DNA of 38,582 nucleotides from Treponema sp. (GCA_031277045.1 JAISLX010000112.1:1-38582); one strand, 5' to 3'; shown: positions 7,296 to 17,650, counted from the stretch's first letter. A program made the numbers and translations. The notes: generated from the letters alone by a model not told the origin.

Positions 7296-10200
7296 GGAAA
7301 CTACTTCTCCTGCTCTTGCTCGCGCTGCCGGCTGTGGTTTCGCGGGCGCAAACGGGGGAACTTTCTGAATCCGCCGGGGCCGAAACCCCGGAGCCCGGCG
7401 AATCCGGGGAGGCAGGACCGGACGGGGACGAACCGGCTGGGGAGAAAACCGGACTTGCCCGGGAACGAATCATCGAACTGGATATTAAAACGTCCACCCT
7501 TCAGGAACTGGCCGGCTGGTGCCGGGACCTGGAGCTTCCCGAAGGGGGCAGCCGCGAGGAACTGGCGGCCCGCTTAAGGGCTTATTACAATCTGGAAAAC
7601 GCCGCGGGCGCCGAAAAGGGCCGTTCCATCATCATCGAATCCGCCCGCACTGCCGAATATTTTACCCTGGACGAGGTGGACGAGGAATACGCCCGGCTTA
7701 GGGGAGACGTTGTCATTAGCCTGAAAGACGCCGAAACGGCCCACCGCATAAGCGCCCATGAGATTCTGTTCAACCGTACCCGCAATCTGGTAACCGCCCG
7801 GGGCGCGGTAACTTACGTGAAAAAGGAGGGGGATACCGTCGAGACATTCCGGGGAGATTCGATAACCGTTAATCTGGATTCCTGGGCCACCACGCTGACC
7901 GAGGGAGTCTCCGAACGGACCCTTTCGGAGGAGGAAACAACCTACCGGTTTGAGGGAACCGTCATTTCCCGCAGTGAGGAAAAGGTAACCATTCTCAAAG
8001 ACGCGGTAATCACCAACGCCTCAGGCAAGAATTCCTACTGGTCCCTGAACGCGAAAAAACTGTGGCTCCTGCCCGGTTCGGATTTTGCCCTGCGCAACGC
8101 GATCCTGAAAGTGGGGGAGATTCCCCTGCTCTACATTCCTGTTTTTTATTACCCCGCCGACGAGATCATCTTTCACCCGGTTCTGGGTTATCGTTCCCGG
8201 GAGGGTAACTTTATCCAGACCACTACCTACATTCTGGGCAGGCCCAAGCCGGAGGATGTCAAAGAAAGCTCTTTTAGCAAAATTCTGGGAAGCGGCACGG
8301 GGATGGAAAAGGAACGGCACGGGATATTTCTGCGGAGTACCGGCAAGAAGGAGGTGAATAAGGGGGAAACAAGCCTGAAGGCCCTTCTTGACGGCTACAG
8401 CAACCTGGGACTCTACATGGGGCTGGAGATGAAAAGTCCCGCCGTCGGCATCCTTAAAAATTTTGAGCTTTCCGCAGGCCTGGGGCGTACCAGGGACATT
8501 AAGCCCGCCAGCCTGAACAGTTTTAGTTCGCTGGTCAGCGGCGCCTCGTTCACCCCCTACCCGGATCTGGACGGGATAAGCCACTGGAACAGTTCCCAAC
8601 TGTTTTCCTGGAATATCCCCCTGCGCTACCGGTTCAGGACCACCGGTTCCATTTCCGGCAAGGCGGGGGAACTGTCCTGGGAGATACCCTACTACTCGGA
8701 CCCCTACGTGGACCGGGACTTTCTTAACCGCTCGGAATTTATGGACTGGTTCCGCGTCATCCAGGAAGGGGCCGCCCTGAACGACGCGGGCGCCGACAAG
8801 TCGCTTGCCGGCTACGAGTGGCGCCTTAGCGGGAGGCCCGTTTTTAACGCCCCCAAATTCCTGTCTCCCTATATAACGACGATTTCGGTTTCCAATATCT
8901 ACAGCGCCTTGGCCTTCAATTACCGGGATTCGGAAAAGTACTGGTTTGCCGGGAATACCTATTCCCCCGGCCGGCGTTTCTACTTTCCCGACAAATTCAC
9001 CCTTTATTCGCTGAGCTTTGGCATAGGGGGAACCCCCCTCACGCTGGGGAATCCGGTTAGTCCCGCCCGGCGGGACGAGTGGACGGAAACGGACCCGCTT
9101 AACGGAATCGGGACCCTCCGGCCGCCCTGGGAGGAGCAGGAAACGCCGGGGGTCCGGCAGGCCGCGGATCCCTCGACTCTGGCGCCCCCCGCCCTGGAAC
9201 AGCGTTTCAATCTGAGCGGGGACGGCGGACCCCAGTTTAGTATCGATTACCGGATCAACCCGGCGATGGTTTCGGAACTCCAGTACCGGACGGGCATAGT
9301 TCCCGCGACTGCCTTCGCTCCCAGCCGCTACCACTGGGCGGAGGCGGAGGACATAAACTGGGGGGATATTTCCTCGGTCCTCTCCACGATCAGGGGAGAC
9401 GCGTACACTACCTTTGCCCTGAACCATTCCCAGGGGGCCTATACCAGCTTTTTCAGGCTCAAGGGTTCCGGAGCCTACCAAAACTTTCTCTACGCCAACG
9501 AGGAGGCGGAGGAATTTACCGGAATTACCGCCGCCGACACGGCCGGACGCATAAAAAGCGCCCTAGAACGGACCTACAACGCCACGTTTTTTACTACCGA
9601 GTATCAGCATGAAAGCACGGTAAAACCCCTGTACCGGAATGAGGTATTCAAGGATTCAAAGCTTTCCTATTCCCTTGAGGGATTAATCGCAAAGTCCGTC
9701 TTCGATCCTTCCTCGATGCCCGGCGCTTTGGCCGCGCCCCGGGCTATGTGGGATGCCAAACCCCGCTGGAACATCGAATACGGAACCTGGGACAAAAAGC
9801 ATCTTAATTCCCATCAGCTAAACACGATTTTTAACGCCAACGTAATGGACAAGGTTCAGGACCTTGCGTTTACGATGGTGCTGCCCCCTCTGGACTCCAG
9901 CCTGGCGGGGAATCTTACTACCCGGGTATGGATTGCCGAATTTAACACTACGATGCGGGTCCTGGAACCCTGGGAGGAGGAACTGCGGAAACTGGAGCCC
10001 CTGTCCTTTACCGGTACTTTCAGGTTTGGCGATCCGGGGTATCTGCGGCACTACATGGTCTACGATATGGACAAAAAACAGTACAGATCGTTGGCTACCC
10101 AGTTGTTCCTTTGGGGTTTTTCCGCGGGCTTTACGGCGATCAACAGCGTTCCCTACGAGTTTGTATACAATCCCGCCAAAGCAGCGGGAAACGGCTGGGT

Positions 10201-10777
10201 CCAGCGGGGGGACGCCCGGCTCCACCCCCAGGATCTGCGCCTGGGTTTTACCAAATCCGTACCCGCCCTTTCGTTCCCGAACAAACGGATATCCCTGTCT
10301 TTTAATGTCAACACTTCCCTCCTCGTCGATCTGCAGCGTTATACCTATTCCCGCTTTGATATGAATATGGGATTCACGTTCAGCTTTAAGGAAGTGCTGG
10401 ATCTTACGTTTTCGGTTACTTCGGACAACTCCGTGGTGTACCGGTATTTGCGGAACATACCGGGCCTGAAACTTCCTGTAGCCACCACGGGGGAAAGCAA
10501 TGTCCTTGTGGATCTGCTCAACTCGTTCCGTTTTGATAACCCGGCGCTCCGTACCGAATCCGGCTTCAAACTTAAATCCTTCAATCTTAAAGCCGTACAC
10601 TACATGGGGGACTGGAACGCGACGCTGGGGATTACGCTGGCCCCCTATCTGGACATCACCGCCGATCCGGCCAGGTACCAGTTCAACACCCAGGTTTCGT
10701 TTATGGTTCAGTGGATCCCCATCAGCGAGATCAAGTCCGAATTCACCGTGGACAAGGACCAGTGGGTCTTCAAATAA
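7292..10777 (+). CDS. LptD/OstA-like outer-membrane beta-barrel protein with an N-terminal SAP-like motif
   Basis: This large exported protein (1161 residues) begins with a signal peptide ([20 protein letters not shown]). After an acidic Glu/Gly/Pro linker comes a SAP-like helix-turn-helix segment, [16 protein letters not shown] through [10 protein letters not shown] (about 67-98). An OstA/LptA beta-jellyroll follows (about 113-270, with [11 protein letters not shown] and [11 protein letters not shown]). The rest looks like an LptD-type barrel of alternating aromatic/polar strands ending in DKDQWVFK. LptD normally inserts lipopolysaccharide into the outer membrane; treponemes are thought to lack LPS, so the cargo is unclear. 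It overlaps uvrA by four bases and is translationally coupled to it, as in T. pallidum, where an OstA-like gene follows uvrA. Confidence 0.85.
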   Translation: MRKLLLLLLLALPAVVSRAQTGELSESAGAETPEPGESGEAGPDGDEPAGEKTGLARERIIELDIKTSTLQELAGWCRDLELPEGGSREELAARLRAYYNLENAAGAEKGRSIIIESARTAEYFTLDEVDEEYARLRGDVVISLKDAETAHRISAHEILFNRTRNLVTARGAVTYVKKEGDTVETFRGDSITVNLDSWATTLTEGVSERTLSEEETTYRFEGTVISRSEEKVTILKDAVITNASGKNSYWSLNAKKLWLLPGSDFALRNAILKVGEIPLLYIPVFYYPADEIIFHPVLGYRSREGNFIQTTTYILGRPKPEDVKESSFSKILGSGTGMEKERHGIFLRSTGKKEVNKGETSLKALLDGYSNLGLYMGLEMKSPAVGILKNFELSAGLGRTRDIKPASLNSFSSLVSGASFTPYPDLDGISHWNSSQLFSWNIPLRYRFRTTGSISGKAGELSWEIPYYSDPYVDRDFLNRSEFMDWFRVIQEGAALNDAGADKSLAGYEWRLSGRPVFNAPKFLSPYITTISVSNIYSALAFNYRDSEKYWFAGNTYSPGRRFYFPDKFTLYSLSFGIGGTPLTLGNPVSPARRDEWTETDPLNGIGTLRPPWEEQETPGVRQAADPSTLAPPALEQRFNLSGDGGPQFSIDYRINPAMVSELQYRTGIVPATAFAPSRYHWAEAEDINWGDISSVLSTIRGDAYTTFALNHSQGAYTSFFRLKGSGAYQNFLYANEEAEEFTGITAADTAGRIKSALERTYNATFFTTEYQHESTVKPLYRNEVFKDSKLSYSLEGLIAKSVFDPSSMPGALAAPRAMWDAKPRWNIEYGTWDKKHLNSHQLNTIFNANVMDKVQDLAFTMVLPPLDSSLAGNLTTRVWIAEFNTTMRVLEPWEEELRKLEPLSFTGTFRFGDPGYLRHYMVYDMDKKQYRSLATQLFLWGFSAGFTAINSVPYEFVYNPAKAAGNGWVQRGDARLHPQDLRLGFTKSVPALSFPNKRISLSFNVNTSLLVDLQRYTYSRFDMNMGFTFSFKEVLDLTFSVTSDNSVVYRYLRNIPGLKLPVATTGESNVLVDLLNSFRFDNPALRTESGFKLKSFNLKAVHYMGDWNATLGITLAPYLDITADPARYQFNTQVSFMVQWIPISEIKSEFTVDKDQWVFK

Positions 10778-10781
10778 GCCG

Positions 10782-10809
10782 TTGACAGGTTTATTCCGGC
10801 GGCTATAGA
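10782..10809 (+). promoter_or_regulatory. Sigma-70 promoter of the phoH operon
   Basis: A perfect TTGACA (10782-10787) and TATAGA (10804-10809) are 16 bases apart, starting five bases after the LptD-like stop codon. Transcription would start near 10816, leaving only about 13 bases of leader, which carries the AGAGG ribosome-binding site before the TTG start of phoH. Confidence 0.75.
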
Positions 10810-10828
10810 CTCATAGCAGAGGTTTTTA

Positions 10829-11842
10829 TTGGAGGACAGCTTAACTATCGTGCTGGACAGCAAGGATCTGCTGTCCGGGGTCTGCGGCGCGAACGATGGG
10901 AATCTCCGGGTAATCGAAGGATCTCTGGGGGGACGTATCGCGGCCCGGGGGAACGAGATCAGACTGGAGGGGGCGGACGAAGTGTCGCTTCGGCGCTTCA
11001 AAACCACGATGGACCGTCTGATTTCCGCGGTACGGGAGGGGGACAACCCCTCGCCTGAGTATGTCCGGGCCCTGGTGGGCGCCCCCGGGGAACCGCCTGA
11101 AACGGGGACTTCGATGTTTCACGATTCCCCCTTTAATGACCGGATAATACGGATTCCCCACGGTTTTAACCGGATATTCCCCCGGAGCGCCAACCAGGGG
11201 GCCTATATCGGGGGGATGCGTTCCTGCGATATAAGTTTCGGCATCGGTCCCGCGGGGACCGGTAAAACCTTCCTGGCAATCGCGGAGGCTCTGCGGCTTG
11301 TTCTATCTAAAACCCTGCGGAAAATAGTGCTTACCCGCCCGGTAGTGGAGGCGGGGGAAAGCCTGGGTTTTTTGCCGGGGGACCTGACCCAAAAAATAAA
11401 CCCCTATCTGCGGCCCTTGTACGACGCGATGGAATCTCTGGTGCCTTACGAAGTTATCCGCCGCCTGGAAGAGACCCGGGCCATCGAAATCGCGCCGCTG
11501 GCCTACATGCGGGGCCGCAGCTTGAACGACTGCGTGGTGGTCCTGGACGAGGCCCAAAATACCACCAGGGAACAGATGAAGATGTTTCTTACGCGGATTG
11601 GACAGGGCGCCCGGGCGGTAATTACCGGCGACATTACCCAAATCGACCTTCCCCGGCGCGGGGATTCGGGATTACTTCACGCGGTTTCTGTTCTTTCCGG
11701 CGTTGAGGGCATCCATTTCAGCTTTCTCCATACCCAGGATGTGGTACGCAACCCGTTAATCAAAAAAATCATTGCCGCTTACGAAAATGCCGCGCCTGAT
11801 TCCGCATCCGGAGGGGCGCGACACCGTGAAAAAAACTCCTGA
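10829..11842 (+). CDS. phoH: PhoH-like ATPase
   Basis: This 337-residue cytosolic P-loop ATPase of the PhoH/YbeZ family is associated with RNA metabolism and usually encoded next to ybeY. It has an N-terminal KH-like region (about 1-75), then Walker A GIGPAGTGKT (138-147), LTRPVVEAGESLGFLPGD (168-185), Walker B VVVLDEAQN (236-244) and the TGD plus QIDLP pair (266-275). The start is TTG at 10829, about seven bases after AGAGG; no ATG fits. It is the first gene of a five-gene operon and overlaps the next frame by 17 bases. The exact RNA substrate and whether it has helicase activity are not known from sequence. Confidence 0.93.
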   Translation: MEDSLTIVLDSKDLLSGVCGANDGNLRVIEGSLGGRIAARGNEIRLEGADEVSLRRFKTTMDRLISAVREGDNPSPEYVRALVGAPGEPPETGTSMFHDSPFNDRIIRIPHGFNRIFPRSANQGAYIGGMRSCDISFGIGPAGTGKTFLAIAEALRLVLSKTLRKIVLTRPVVEAGESLGFLPGDLTQKINPYLRPLYDAMESLVPYEVIRRLEETRAIEIAPLAYMRGRSLNDCVVVLDEAQNTTREQMKMFLTRIGQGARAVITGDITQIDLPRRGDSGLLHAVSVLSGVEGIHFSFLHTQDVVRNPLIKKIIAAYENAAPDSASGGARHREKNS

Positions 11843-14159
11843 AAAAAAGGCCGGTTTCTGGTTTCCCCAGTTTATCCGGCGGACCTTTAATATTTCCGTT
11901 TTGAAACCGGTTCCCATGCTGGTAACTTCTCTCGTTTTTCTCCTTACGGTCCTTGTCATGGCGGGCGGTATGAACCGCGAGCAGGCGAAATCCGGGGTTA
12001 TCCGCGATATCGAGGTAGGCCGGGTGGCGGACCGGGATATCCAGGCCGACGAAGAGGCTTCTTACGTGGACGAGGAGGCTACCCGCCGCCGCATGGAGGC
12101 CCAGGAACGGCTGGTAAGCGCGGTGTTTCGCATGGCCCCCCAGGTGGAAGGCGAAATTATCGCGTCCTGGGACCGCTTTACGGCTTTTGCCGGCGATTTG
12201 TTCCTGGCGAAAAGTTCCAGGGAGATTTTCAGGCTAAAGATCATGGCGGAATACCCCGCGATGTTTGCCGACCAGGTGCTGGACGCCTATTTTACCGATC
12301 CGGCGCGGGACCGCTACAGCGAAAACGGCCGGACGGTCCTGCGCCGGATCATGGGGGCCGGCGTATTCGCCCTGCCTGCTCACGGCCTTGAAGCCTACAA
12401 CCCGGACACGCTGGAACTGGTCTACGATTCCGGAAACCGCAGCGAATGGGACCGGCTCCCCTACAGCGGTATTACTACGGTGGATTCGGCGGCCCAGGCT
12501 ATCCGGGAGAATGTCGAATCGTCCCTGAACCAGTCCGCCTTTTCCCGGATTGCCCCGGATATGCTTGTCCCGTTTATCAGGGAAAACGTCTTTTTTTCCG
12601 AGGAAGACACGCGGCAGCGCGTGGAAGAGGCCCGGCAGCGCGTGGAGCCCATCATAAAGTACATTGAAAAGGGCAAAAAAGTCATACGGAAGGGCTTTGT
12701 CATTACCGAAGAAAACATGCGGGAACTGCGGGCCCTGAATCTGAACCGCCACGCCGGGGATCCGCGCAACGTCCTGGGCATGGTGATTCTCTTCCTGCTC
12801 CTGTACGGGATATTGGTCTTCCTGTGCGGCGGCAGGATACTGCTCGAAAAAGACATGAGCGACGCGGAGATATACCTGCTGTGCGTTCTCGCGTCCCTGT
12901 ACCTTGTCGCGGCGGTGTTTTTGAAGAACCTGGTCTCGGACGGGGAGTTCCTGCCGGTTTCGGTGATCCTCCCCAGCGCCCTTTTTGTCATGCTTCCGGC
13001 CCTGCTTATTTCGTACCGGATCGCGTTGATCTTCGCCGTGTTCCTCCCCCTGGCCGCCTATATCGGCGGCCCCTTTGACAGCTACTCCCTTATCTTCGCG
13101 GTGATCTCCGGGGTGGTGGCGACCTATTCGCTGCGGGAGGCGGAAAAGCGGATGGATCTGGTTAAGGCGGCGCTTCTGATCGCCGGCGCCAACACGCTGG
13201 TTATGTTCGCCCTCCTGCTAAGCCGCCACGCGGGACTCGGCGCCTACCCGCCCGCGCTGTTCTGGGCGGCCTTTAACGGCCTGGCGTCGGGCATGCTGGT
13301 GGTGGGGGTCCTGCCGCCCCTGGAACACGCCCTTAACGCGGTAACCGCTTTCAGACTTATCGAATTATCGGATCTCAACAGCCCCACCCTCAAGGCCCTG
13401 TTTACCGCGGCGCCGGGAACCTACAGCCATTCCATCATGGTGGCCAATCTGGCGGAGGCGGCCTGCCACGACATCGGGGCCAGCCCCCTCCTGGCCAGGG
13501 TGGGGGCCTACTACCACGATATCGGCAAGATGGACAACCCCAGCTACTTCGTGGAAAACCAGACCGACTATAACCGGCACGACGACATGGCCCCCCGGCT
13601 TTCGGCAACGGTGATCCGCAGCCACGTAAAACTGGGGGTGGAGCGGGCCCAGGCCCTGGGGCTTCCCCGGGCGGTTATCGACGTGATCGCCGAACACCAC
13701 GGGAATTCGCTTATCACCTGGTTTTACAACAAAGCCCAGCAGCAGGAAAGCGCCGAGGGAAAGGGGGACGTGGATATCGCGGACTTTTGTTACCCGGGGA
13801 CCCCCCCCCGGTCCCGGGAATCCGCGGTGGTCATGCTGGCCGACGTAACCGAAGCCGCCGTGCGGACCCTGCAAAAGCCCACCGCCCCCAAAATAGAAAA
13901 ATTCATCCAGGAGCTTATCGCCGCCAAGGTTGAGCACGGCCAACTGGCGGAATCGGAACTGACCTTTCGCGATCTGGAAACCATCAAAAAAGCCTTTGTT
14001 CAGGTCCTGGCGGGCTACTATCACTCCCGGATTGAGTACCCCAAAACCGCCCCGGCCGAAGCGGTCCCCGCAGATCGGCTCCCGGCCGGGGGAGCCGCGG
14101 AGCGTACCCCCGCAGGGGGCCCGGATCCGGCGCAGGCGTTTTCCGGGGGGGCAGGGTGA
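11826..14159 (+). CDS. 7TM-HD membrane phosphohydrolase (PgpH-type, predicted cyclic-di-AMP phosphodiesterase)
   Basis: The protein has an N-terminal membrane anchor (PVPMLVTSLVFLLTVLVMAGG), a large extracytoplasmic 7TMR-HDED domain, a block of seven transmembrane helices (about 305-495) and a cytoplasmic HD domain. His535 (HSIMVANLAEAACHD) and the HDIGKMD motif with His564-Asp565 supply the metal ligands, and EHHGN supplies another. PgpH relatives cleave cyclic di-AMP; activity here is inferred. A longer frame opens at a TTG at 11772, but the GTG at 11826 has GGAGGGG nine bases upstream and the typical lysine-rich N-terminus (VKKTPEKK), so I chose it (777 residues). The Ala/Pro/Gly-rich C-terminal tail is poorly conserved. 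It shares GTGA with ybeY. Confidence 0.92.
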   Translation: MKKTPEKKAGFWFPQFIRRTFNISVLKPVPMLVTSLVFLLTVLVMAGGMNREQAKSGVIRDIEVGRVADRDIQADEEASYVDEEATRRRMEAQERLVSAVFRMAPQVEGEIIASWDRFTAFAGDLFLAKSSREIFRLKIMAEYPAMFADQVLDAYFTDPARDRYSENGRTVLRRIMGAGVFALPAHGLEAYNPDTLELVYDSGNRSEWDRLPYSGITTVDSAAQAIRENVESSLNQSAFSRIAPDMLVPFIRENVFFSEEDTRQRVEEARQRVEPIIKYIEKGKKVIRKGFVITEENMRELRALNLNRHAGDPRNVLGMVILFLLLYGILVFLCGGRILLEKDMSDAEIYLLCVLASLYLVAAVFLKNLVSDGEFLPVSVILPSALFVMLPALLISYRIALIFAVFLPLAAYIGGPFDSYSLIFAVISGVVATYSLREAEKRMDLVKAALLIAGANTLVMFALLLSRHAGLGAYPPALFWAAFNGLASGMLVVGVLPPLEHALNAVTAFRLIELSDLNSPTLKALFTAAPGTYSHSIMVANLAEAACHDIGASPLLARVGAYYHDIGKMDNPSYFVENQTDYNRHDDMAPRLSATVIRSHVKLGVERAQALGLPRAVIDVIAEHHGNSLITWFYNKAQQQESAEGKGDVDIADFCYPGTPPRSRESAVVMLADVTEAAVRTLQKPTAPKIEKFIQELIAAKVEHGQLAESELTFRDLETIKKAFVQVLAGYYHSRIEYPKTAPAEAVPADRLPAGGAAERTPAGGPDPAQAFSGGAG

Positions 14160-14602
14160 ACCGGGTCGAGGTAAACGCCGAGGAGGTACCCTTACCTCCC
14201 TGGTCCGGGGCGTCGGCCCGCTTTGCCCGCCGGGTTCTGGAAACCCTGGACCGGGACGGCTGGGAACTTTCGGTTCTCTACTGCGGCGACCGGTTTATCA
14301 GCGGCCTGAATGCCCGCTACCGGAACCGGAACGAGGCGACGGATGTCCTCTCCTTTTCGCAAGGGGGCGGGAATCGGCGCGGACGTTTTGTCGCGGGGGA
14401 TATTGTCATTTCCCTTGACACCCTGGCGAAAAACGCGGCGTATTTCGGAATCGCCGTTGACGAGGAGTTACGCCGCCTTTTAGTACATGGTATTCTGCAT
14501 TTAACCGGTATGGATCACACAAGCAACAAAGAATCAGAACCTATGCTGCTGCTGCAGGAAAAAATATTGGCCGCGCTTGCGGAGGAGCGAATCATACCAT
14601 GA
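14156..14602 (+). CDS. ybeY: Endoribonuclease YbeY, rRNA maturation factor
   Basis: YbeY is a zinc-dependent RNase needed for 16S rRNA 3'-end processing and ribosome quality control. The 148-residue protein has the diagnostic HGILHLTGMDH (111-121), whose three histidines (111, 115, 121) bind zinc. NEATDVLSF upstream is the other family signature. The start is GTG at 14156, overlapping the HD gene's stop, with a G-rich ribosome-binding site. The stop overlaps the ATG of the CBS gene. Linkage to phoH and corC is the classical ybeZ-ybeY-ybeX arrangement. Confidence 0.96.
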   Translation: MNRVEVNAEEVPLPPWSGASARFARRVLETLDRDGWELSVLYCGDRFISGLNARYRNRNEATDVLSFSQGGGNRRGRFVAGDIVISLDTLAKNAAYFGIAVDEELRRLLVHGILHLTGMDHTSNKESEPMLLLQEKILAALAEERIIP

Positions 14603-15465
14603 GTACCGGCGGTTCCGGCAAGGGAATCCGGGGTTTTTTTCAGGACGGCTTAACGAGGTTCTTCAAAAAGTCCGGGGGGGCTTCTTCCGCCGCCGCCCCG
14701 AATCCCGGGAAAGAAAAAGAATCCCCCCCCCTGAACCGGAGGCTTCTCGCGGCCCTCAACTCGGATCAACGGGAAATGGTCCGGGGAATTGCGGATCTTT
14801 CGGATACCACCGTCAAAGAGGTTATGGTCCCCCGGACCGACACGGTTTTTCTTTCGGCGGAGGCTTCCCGGGATGAGCTTCTTGAGCGGATCGCGGAAAG
14901 CGAACATTCCCGCTTCCCCGTTTACCGGGATACCAGCGACAACGTCATCGGAATTCTCTACGTGAAGGACGTGCTCCGTTCCCTGGTGAAAAACGAGAAT
15001 TTTGACGTAGTAAAATTACTGCGAAAACCTTTTTTTGTGCCGGTGAGCAAGCGCATCGACGGCCTTCTGCGGGAGCTGCGCCGGCGCCGGGTCCACATCG
15101 CCGTAGTGGTGGACGAATACGGCGGAGTGTCGGGCATCGTCTGCATGGAGGACATTATCGAGGAGATCGTGGGGGACATTCAGGACGAATTCGACCACGA
15201 GACCGAGGATATCCTTAAACTGGGAAAGGACAGTTGGCTCTGCGACGCCCGGCTGAACCTGGAAGATCTGGCCGGGGAGATTGGCGTTGAACTGCCCGTC
15301 GAATCTTTTGACACGCTGGGGGGCTTCGTGTTCGATCTTTTCGGCAAGATACCGGTCCGTTACGAAAAAGTGGTGTACCGGGGCCACGATTTTATCGTTC
15401 AGAGTATGGACGGCCATAAGATCAACACGGTTAAGATAGTTCTCCACCACGAGGAAGATCAGTAA
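14599..15465 (+). CDS. CBS-pair CorC/HlyC-domain protein (TlyC/YbeX type)
   Basis: The 288 residues comprise a basic, low-complexity N-terminus, a CBS pair (about 77-200, introduced by TVKEVMVPRTD and including HSRFPVYRD and VVVDEYGGVSGIVCMEDIIEEIVGDI) and a C-terminal CorC_HlyC domain (about 210-285). There are no membrane helices, so it is the soluble YbeX/CorC form rather than the membrane-bound haemolysin-like form. YbeX homologues are linked to magnesium homeostasis and ribosome metabolism; treponemal copies are often labelled TlyC haemolysin on weak grounds. The start overlaps the ybeY stop (ATGA), and the stop overlaps the next start (TAATG). Confidence 0.92.
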   Translation: MSTGGSGKGIRGFFQDGLTRFFKKSGGASSAAAPNPGKEKESPPLNRRLLAALNSDQREMVRGIADLSDTTVKEVMVPRTDTVFLSAEASRDELLERIAESEHSRFPVYRDTSDNVIGILYVKDVLRSLVKNENFDVVKLLRKPFFVPVSKRIDGLLRELRRRRVHIAVVVDEYGGVSGIVCMEDIIEEIVGDIQDEFDHETEDILKLGKDSWLCDARLNLEDLAGEIGVELPVESFDTLGGFVFDLFGKIPVRYEKVVYRGHDFIVQSMDGHKINTVKIVLHHEEDQ

Positions 15466-17444
15466 TGCGTGGACGCGCCCTGGTTTTGATTGTTGTCCTC
15501 GCCGCTTTACGGGCCCCGGATTCCCCGGCGCAGAACCGCCCGGACACGGAATCCTGGTACGCGCAGGGCCGCTCCCTCATGCTGGAAGAGGACTGGTACG
15601 GTGCTTCGGAAGCCTTCATGGAGTGTCTTAAACTTAACGCCGCCCACGCCGGGGCCAACGCCGCGCTGGCGGAGTGTTATTACGAACTGGGGGAATTCGA
15701 CCAGGCATTGTCCTGGGTCCGAAGCGCCAGGGCCCTGGCCCGGGGCGATATGGCGGTGGCCAACCTGGAGGCATCGACTCTGGTGGCCCTGGGCAGGCTG
15801 GACGCGGCCCAATCCGTGGTTGACGAGGTCCTTGCCCGTGAACCCTACAACCGGGAGGCCCTGTTTGTAGCCGGTGAACTCGATCTGGCCCGGGGTCAGA
15901 GCGCCCGTGTGGTAGAGCGTTTTCGGGATGCCGCGCGCCGTTACCCCGACGACCGGCGGCTCCTTGTTTCGCTGGCCCTGGTTTTGGGTTCCCTGGGGGA
16001 AGACGAGACCGCCCGTTCCTATATCGCCCAGGCCCTGTCCCGCTACCCGGAAGATTACCGGGTTCATTACTACGCCGCCTATTTGGACGCCCAGGGGGGG
16101 CGGCTTTCCCAGGCCATCCGTTCCGCGGAACAGGCCGCGTATTTAAAACCCGGCTACGCGCCGGCCCTGTCTCTGCTGGGCAGTCTCCGGTACCGTTCGG
16201 GCCACTATGAGGAGGCCCTGCGTCTGGCGGATACCCTTATCGCCCGGAGCCGGGAAGACGGCGCCGCCTGGTACCTCAAGGCCCTGGCCCTCCGGCGTCT
16301 GGGCCGGGTAGCGGACGCTATCCGGGTGCTTACGGAAGCCCACAGCGTCGATCCCGCGGATGAATTTATCCTCTTCACGCTGGAAGATATGCTGGTGTCT
16401 TCGACCTCGCTGGAGGATCCCCAGCGGGTCCGCTGGGCTTCGCTGCACTTTGAGCGGGGCCGTGATTACCGCGGCCGGAATCTGGCGGACGAGGCGATCT
16501 ACGAGTACCGCCGCGGTCTGCGCCTTAACCCCTATGCCATTGAACGGCGGGACTACGCGGAACTGCTGCGGCTCCAGGGCTACCCGGCCCGGTATTTGGA
16601 AGAACTGCGGGTTGTTCAGGATCAGGGTCAGGCCGACCGGAACCTGAACGACGCGGTGGAAACTTATAGTTCCCTGCTTTCGGACGCCCTGTTCCGCCGC
16701 TGGCAGGTGGACCCCACGGAGATTAACAAAGCCCACTGGAAACTGGCCGTATTTTCCATCGCTTCCCAGTCAAGCTATTTCCATGTTGACGCGGCCCTGG
16801 CCGTCTCGTCCCTGGTGCGGGAGATATTGATTCACGACCGGAACATCGCGCCGGTGGACCTGGAGATTGTCCAGCCCTCGTTTTCCCAGGCGTTTAGAAC
16901 CGCCCGGGAGGCGGGGGTGGATTATTTCCTCCTCGTGTCGGTTTCCGAGGGGGAGCGGGATCTTTCGCTGCGGGGGGAACTCTTTGCCGCCCGTACCGGG
17001 TCCGCGGTCCGTGATTATTCCGTGTTCCGTACCGGGGAAGATCGTCTGCGGAACGCCGCCCGCGGCCTGGTGGAACGTCTCGACGCCTCACTGCCCCTGC
17101 GGGGAGAGCTGGTGGAACGCCGTCAGGCCCAGGGGCTGATTGATAAAGGCCGTTCCGACGGCATAACGCCGGGGATGAATTTTGACGTAGTACCCAAAAA
17201 TCGTATCGAGATTTCAAATGACGGTACCGGTCTAAGCTACCTTGCCGGTGATGTTGTAGGAAGTTTTACGGTGGATGCGGTTGACGAGGAAATAGCCGCC
17301 GGTACTCTGAGCCGCGCCGGATTTTTTGACCGTATCTCAACAGGGGATGAGCTTATCCTTCGAAACGAGGAACAAAAAGACGAATCAACAGAGCCCGCCG
17401 GGGCCAATCCGGAATTACGAGGATTATTGCGAAACTTGCGCTGA
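15465..17444 (+). CDS. Exported TPR-repeat protein
   Basis: The 659-residue protein begins with a short signal sequence (MRGRALVLIVVLAALRAPDS), so it is probably periplasmic or envelope-attached. Residues from about 25 to 400 are tandem tetratricopeptide repeats, visible as W-LG-Y-A-F-A-P patterns such as GRSLMLEEDWYGASEAFMEC and LKLNAAHAGANAALAECYYE. TPR arrays bind proteins. The C-terminal third (about 415-659) contains no repeats; its FLLVSVSEGERDLSLRGELF and DGITPGMNFDVV segments suggest a beta-rich domain of the kind seen in FlgT- or CsgG-like envelope proteins, though this is weak. It is the last gene of the phoH operon, and T. pallidum has a similar TPR gene beside its corC/ybeY pair. 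Confidence 0.85.
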   Translation: MRGRALVLIVVLAALRAPDSPAQNRPDTESWYAQGRSLMLEEDWYGASEAFMECLKLNAAHAGANAALAECYYELGEFDQALSWVRSARALARGDMAVANLEASTLVALGRLDAAQSVVDEVLAREPYNREALFVAGELDLARGQSARVVERFRDAARRYPDDRRLLVSLALVLGSLGEDETARSYIAQALSRYPEDYRVHYYAAYLDAQGGRLSQAIRSAEQAAYLKPGYAPALSLLGSLRYRSGHYEEALRLADTLIARSREDGAAWYLKALALRRLGRVADAIRVLTEAHSVDPADEFILFTLEDMLVSSTSLEDPQRVRWASLHFERGRDYRGRNLADEAIYEYRRGLRLNPYAIERRDYAELLRLQGYPARYLEELRVVQDQGQADRNLNDAVETYSSLLSDALFRRWQVDPTEINKAHWKLAVFSIASQSSYFHVDAALAVSSLVREILIHDRNIAPVDLEIVQPSFSQAFRTAREAGVDYFLLVSVSEGERDLSLRGELFAARTGSAVRDYSVFRTGEDRLRNAARGLVERLDASLPLRGELVERRQAQGLIDKGRSDGITPGMNFDVVPKNRIEISNDGTGLSYLAGDVVGSFTVDAVDEEIAAGTLSRAGFFDRISTGDELILRNEEQKDESTEPAGANPELRGLLRNLR

Positions 17445-17576
17445 CAGTTTACCGCGCTTCGCGCGCGCGACCCCAAACAACCGGCTTTTTTACCTGTAAA
17501 CTTGCCAAAGGGCCGCCTTTGGCGTCCCACGGATGCCCGGTAACAGCGCAACAGGCTCTTGGCCTCCAAAGGGACA
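17445..17576. repeat. Intergenic repeat copy A, between the TPR gene and tRNA-Val
   Basis: It begins with a small hairpin CGCGCTTCGCGCG at about 17453-17465 and continues with the motif CCCAAACAACCGGCTTTT (about 17472). A perfect 8-bp hairpin follows, GCCAAAGG/CCTTTGGC (17504-17523), and it ends with AACAGCGCAACAGGC (about 17542-17556). The 40 bases from CCCAAAC to CCAAAGG recur on the other side of the tRNA. The opening and closing motifs recur at 24191-24330. Confidence 0.55.
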
Positions 17577-17650
17577 TGGGCGATACAAGAGTCGAACTTG
17601 TGACCCCCAGCGTGTCATACTGGTGCTCTAACCAACTGAGCTAACCGCCC
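17577..17650 (-). tRNA. tRNA-Val(GAC)
   Basis: The minus strand folds as a standard cloverleaf of 74 bases. The acceptor stem GGGCGGT pairs with ATCGCCC (one G-T). The D-arm is GCTC...GAGC, the anticodon stem CCAGT/GCTGG carries loop ATGACAC with anticodon GAC, and the T-arm ACAAG-TTCGACT-CTTGT is followed by discriminator A. GAC reads GUC and GUU (Val). The 3' CCA is not encoded; the next bases are TGT. A weak promoter lies upstream. Confidence 0.93.
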
